Positions 61,600-64,000 of a stretch of 64,000 bases of DNA are shown here, one piece after another. Below the pieces are notes generated by a model that did not search any database, was not told the DNA's origin, and was given only the letters and a program-made list of their open reading frames with translations. Made by a program: the position numbers and the translations under genes. Positions within the stretch are counted from its first letter, which is position 1. Each line of letters opens with the position of its first letter. This DNA is from Poindextera sp963719975 (GTDB lineage Bacteria > Pseudomonadota > Alphaproteobacteria > Caulobacterales > Caulobacteraceae), in NCBI GenBank assembly GCA_963719975.1, contig CAVRED010000006.1, forward strand, positions 248,001 through 312,000. Direction: 5' to 3'.

Positions 61600-62847
61600 A
61601 TGAAATTCGGTCTCTTCTACGAATTGCAGCTGCCCAAGCCGGCGGACAAGGACCAGTGGAACCCGGAGGACGAACAGCGCATCTATCACGAGATGCTGGA
61701 CCAGGTGTCGTTGGCCGACAGCCTGGGCTTCGACTACGTGTTCGAGGTCGAGCATCACTTCCTCGAGGAGTACTCCCACTCGAGCGCGCCCGAGATGATG
61801 ATGGCGGCGCTCAGCCAGCGGACGAAGAACATCCGCCTCGGTCACGGGATCGTCCTGACCCCGCCCGGCTACAACCACCCGGCGCGAGTCGCCGAGCGGA
61901 TCAGCGCGCTGGACATCATCTCGAACGGACGGGTCGAGTTCGGCTCGGGCGAGAGCGCCTCCGAGATGGAGCTCGGCGGCTTCCGCGTGCAGCGGCAGCT
62001 GAAGAAGGCGATGTGGGAAGAGGCGACCCGCGAGATCACCAACATGATGGTGCAGACCCCCTACGAGGGGTTCGAGGGGCAGTACTTCACAATGCCGGCG
62101 CGCAACGTGGTGCCCAAGCCGGTGCAGAAGCCGCACCCGCCGCTCTGGGTCGCCGCCTCGCGCCGTGAAACGACGATGGTCGCCGCGCGCCTTGGAATGG
62201 GGTCGCTAGGGTTCGGCTTCGAGACGCCGGACGAGCTCGGCGAGCGGGCTCTCGAATACTACCGGCTGGTGCGCGAGGAGCTGATGCCGATCGGCCACGC
62301 CATCAACCCGGCGCTGGCGGTCCTGAACACCTTCATGATGGCCGACACCGACGAGGAGGCGATGCGGCGGAGCGCGAACGGTCCGGCCTTCTTCTCCTAT
62401 TCGCTGGGCTACTATTACAACCCGGCGGTCGGCGGGAACCACAAGCCGGGCGGCTCCAACGTCTATCGTGACTTCCTCAACCGCTCCGGCGAGACGGCGA
62501 CCATGCAGGCCCAGCGCGGCGGCTTCCTCTCGCCCGCCGAGATCGCCTCCGGCGAGCCCGAGGACGAGATCCAGAAGGCGCTCTATCGCGCCGCCCGATC
62601 GGGCAACGCCATCGGCACGGTCGAGACCCTGCGCAAGACGCTCACCAAGTACGAGGAACAGCACCTGGATGTGATGATCTTCGTCGCCCAGTGCGGCGAC
62701 CGGAAGCACGAGGACATCATGGAGTCGATCGAGGCGTTCGGGAAAAACCTGCTGCCGGAGTTCAAGGAGCGGCACGAGCGTGAGCACCGGGCCTGGCGCG
62801 CCGACCAGCTGAAGGGCGTCGACGCCGCCATCAACTCGTCGGTCTGA
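61600..62847 (+). CDS. LLM-class flavin-dependent oxidoreductase (long form)
   Basis: A 415-residue bacterial luciferase-like monooxygenase. KFGLFYELQLPKPADKDQWN, YVFEVEHHFLEEYSHSSAPE, LGHGIVLTPPGYNHPARVAE, ISNGRVEFGSGESASEMELG and WVAASRRETTMVAARLGMG are typical. Longer by about 80 residues than the LLM at 58906, with YYYNPAVGGNHKPGGSNVYR inserted. Substrate unknown, possibly an aromatic or alkyl acid. AGGATAAC RBS. Confidence 0.93.
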   Translation: MKFGLFYELQLPKPADKDQWNPEDEQRIYHEMLDQVSLADSLGFDYVFEVEHHFLEEYSHSSAPEMMMAALSQRTKNIRLGHGIVLTPPGYNHPARVAERISALDIISNGRVEFGSGESASEMELGGFRVQRQLKKAMWEEATREITNMMVQTPYEGFEGQYFTMPARNVVPKPVQKPHPPLWVAASRRETTMVAARLGMGSLGFGFETPDELGERALEYYRLVREELMPIGHAINPALAVLNTFMMADTDEEAMRRSANGPAFFSYSLGYYYNPAVGGNHKPGGSNVYRDFLNRSGETATMQAQRGGFLSPAEIASGEPEDEIQKALYRAARSGNAIGTVETLRKTLTKYEEQHLDVMIFVAQCGDRKHEDIMESIEAFGKNLLPEFKERHEREHRAWRADQLKGVDAAINSSV

Positions 62848-62852
62848 TCGCC

Positions 62853-63209
62853 ATGGCAAAGCCGTCCGACATCGCCAACGCAGAGCTTCGCCAGACCCTC
62901 GAAGGCGCGTTCACCGCCATGCGCGCGGGCAAGGGCGCCGACGCCGTCCGCGCCTGCGCCAGCGGCTACCTGCGCTTCCTCGAGCTTCACCCCGAAGTGA
63001 AGGCCGAGACCATCCCGATGCGCGACCGCCGCATCCCGCGCATCATGCGCTGGCCGGCGCTCGGCGCGAACATGGACCTGGCCTCCGTGCAGGCGGGAAC
63101 GCCAAAGATCGACTTCGTCCGCGAGGCCTTCTCGGTCTCGGAGGCGATGACCTACTACCAGTTCGTCCTCGACGAGATCCTGGATCGACAGCAGCGGGGC
63201 GCCGGCTGA
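62853..63209 (+). CDS. Conserved-looking small hypothetical protein
   Basis: A 118-residue, soluble, mixed-charge protein: NAELRQTLEGAFTAMRAGKG, RFLELHPEVKAETIPMRDRR, ALGANMDLASVQAGTPKIDF, AMTYYQFVLDEILDRQQRG. I do not recognise the family. It starts 5 bases after the LLM gene and its stop overlaps the enoyl-CoA hydratase start (TGATG), so it is a genuine member of this operon and may be an accessory of the pathway. Confidence 0.8.
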   Translation: MAKPSDIANAELRQTLEGAFTAMRAGKGADAVRACASGYLRFLELHPEVKAETIPMRDRRIPRIMRWPALGANMDLASVQAGTPKIDFVREAFSVSEAMTYYQFVLDEILDRQQRGAG

Positions 63210-63961
63210 TGGACAAGGTCAGGGTCGAAGCCGGCGGCGCCGCCCGCACCGTGACGCTGGCGCGCGCCGACAAGCGCAACGCGCTCGACGCCGAAATGCT
63301 GACGGCGCTGAAGGCGGCTTTCACGGTCGAACCGTCGGCCGAGGAGCGGCTGACTGTCATCCGCGCCGAGGGCGGCGTGTTCTGCTCCGGCTTGGATCTG
63401 CGCGAACGCAGCGGCGGGCCGGTCGGCGGCGGCATCGAGGCCATGCTGCACGCGATCGAGCTCTACCCGCTGCCGGTGGTCGCGATCGTGCAGGGCGACG
63501 CCATCGCCGGCGGCAATGAGCTCGCTCTGCACTGCGACTTCGTGGTGGCGAGCCAGACGGCCAGGTTCGGCATGTCGCTGGCCAAGATCGGGCTCGCCCC
63601 GAGCTGGTTCCTTGCCAAGAAGCTCTTGGAGGTCATGGGACCGGTTGGCGCTCGCGAGATGCTGCTGCTGGGCGATCCTCTGCCCGCGAGCCGGATGGCC
63701 GAGCTCGGCCTGATCTACAAGGCCGTCCCAGCGGGCGAGCTGGAGACCGCCGCGCAGGCAGTGATCGATCGCCTGGCCGGCAACGCGCCCCTGTCGCTGA
63801 AGGCGATGAAGGCGCTGATGGTGCGCGCGATGGCCTTCCGCGATGGGATCGAGCACCGCGACGTCGACGCCCTGGTCGCCGCCGCGTCAGCAAGCGCCGA
63901 CGCGCGTGAGGGCATCGCCGCGATGCTCGAACGGCGCGCGCCGAAGTTCGAGGGCCGGTGA
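63209..63961 (+). CDS. Enoyl-CoA hydratase/isomerase family protein
   Basis: A 250-residue crotonase-fold enzyme: KRNALDAEMLTALKAAF, VFCSGLDLRERSG (first oxyanion part), VVAIVQGDAIAGGNELALHCDFVVASQTARFGMSLAKIGLAPSW is shortened here to its key features: the A-G-G-N-E-L oxyanion loop and G-L-A-P. Hydrates or isomerises enoyl-CoA. Starts and ends by one-base overlaps with its neighbours. Confidence 0.92.
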   Translation: MDKVRVEAGGAARTVTLARADKRNALDAEMLTALKAAFTVEPSAEERLTVIRAEGGVFCSGLDLRERSGGPVGGGIEAMLHAIELYPLPVVAIVQGDAIAGGNELALHCDFVVASQTARFGMSLAKIGLAPSWFLAKKLLEVMGPVGAREMLLLGDPLPASRMAELGLIYKAVPAGELETAAQAVIDRLAGNAPLSLKAMKALMVRAMAFRDGIEHRDVDALVAAASASADAREGIAAMLERRAPKFEGR

Positions 63962-64000
63962 TGGGCGTGCGCCTCGAGAAGCCTTGGAAGGACCTCACGC
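63961..64000 (+). CDS. Start of a further operon gene, cut by window edge
   Basis: ATG at 63961 overlaps the hydratase stop (TGATG). Thirteen codons are visible (MGVRLEKPWKDLT). Too short to identify, but the overlap indicates the operon continues to the right. Confidence 0.5.
   Translation, partial: MGVRLEKPWKDLT

Noticed and set aside
1..64000. tRNA, rRNA or other structured RNA genes
   Set aside because: I saw no cloverleaf-like sequence, CCA end or rRNA-like segment while reading; a covariance-model scan was not possible.

Overview
The window is very GC-rich, densely packed DNA from an alphaproteobacterium, most likely a member of the Caulobacteraceae close to Caulobacter or Phenylobacterium. 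This rests on a CckA-type hybrid kinase beside flhB-fliR-fliQ, on two CtrA-like TTAA-N7-TTAA boxes next to early flagellar genes, and on the order fliL-fliM-DUF6468-MotE-like facing flgF-flgG-flgA-flgH. No rRNA, tRNA, prophage, transposase or CRISPR array was seen.

Layout. 1-13.9 kb is general metabolism and envelope: a UPF0182 membrane protein, two MFS/GST-type genes, an AMP-forming CoA ligase, hydrolases, a DUF1003 protein, an amidohydrolase, an SMP-30 protein, and TVP38 with a PPOX protein. 14-16 kb holds an aspartate aminotransferase and a second GST. 16.1-35.7 kb is a flagellar region: cckA, flhB, fliR, fliQ, an Opu-type ABC importer, fliE, flgC, flgB, fliO, fliP, a large exported helical-repeat protein, a MotE-like protein, a DUF6468 protein, fliM, fliL, flgF, flgG, flgA and flgH. 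35.8-36.3 kb is a YefM-YoeB toxin-antitoxin pair. 36.3-39.4 kb is the isoprenoid operon xseB-ispA-dxs. 39.6-45.8 kb holds an MFS transporter, a TetR regulator and a PP2C phosphatase, facing a Ser/Thr kinase and a kinase-less protein that carries the same extracytoplasmic domain. 45.9-49.3 kb has a VWA/CoxE protein, a GNAT enzyme, a deacetylase and a phosphatase. 49.3-53.6 kb is a divergent TetR-SDR-SDR / haloalkane dehalogenase-peroxiredoxin-DoxX-like locus. 53.7-64 kb is a catabolic stretch (VOC proteins, phytanoyl-CoA dioxygenase, acyl-CoA dehydrogenase, thioesterase, two luciferase-like oxidoreductases, SDRs, enoyl-CoA hydratase) interrupted by a GxxExxY cassette framed by inverted repeats.

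How the parts work together. The flagellar genes supply the export gate (FliOPQR, FlhB), the rod (FlgB, FlgC, FlgF, FlgG, FliE), the switch (FliM), stator support (FliL and perhaps the MotE-like protein) and L-/P-ring assembly (FlgH, FlgA). CckA upstream of CtrA would switch the early classes on, and a sigma-54 promoter precedes flgF. The phosphatase/kinase/partner set looks like a self-contained sensory phosphorylation module. The downstream metabolic genes look like uptake and beta-oxidation-like degradation of organic compounds.

Caution on quality. Many genes that should be intact (flgG, flgC, fliL, ispA, cckA and others) carry single-base frame shifts. About 26 look like one extra base and 3 like one missing base, and correcting them gives ordinary family lengths. 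Most are therefore probably sequence errors. Affected genes are given as one CDS with the shift positions noted.
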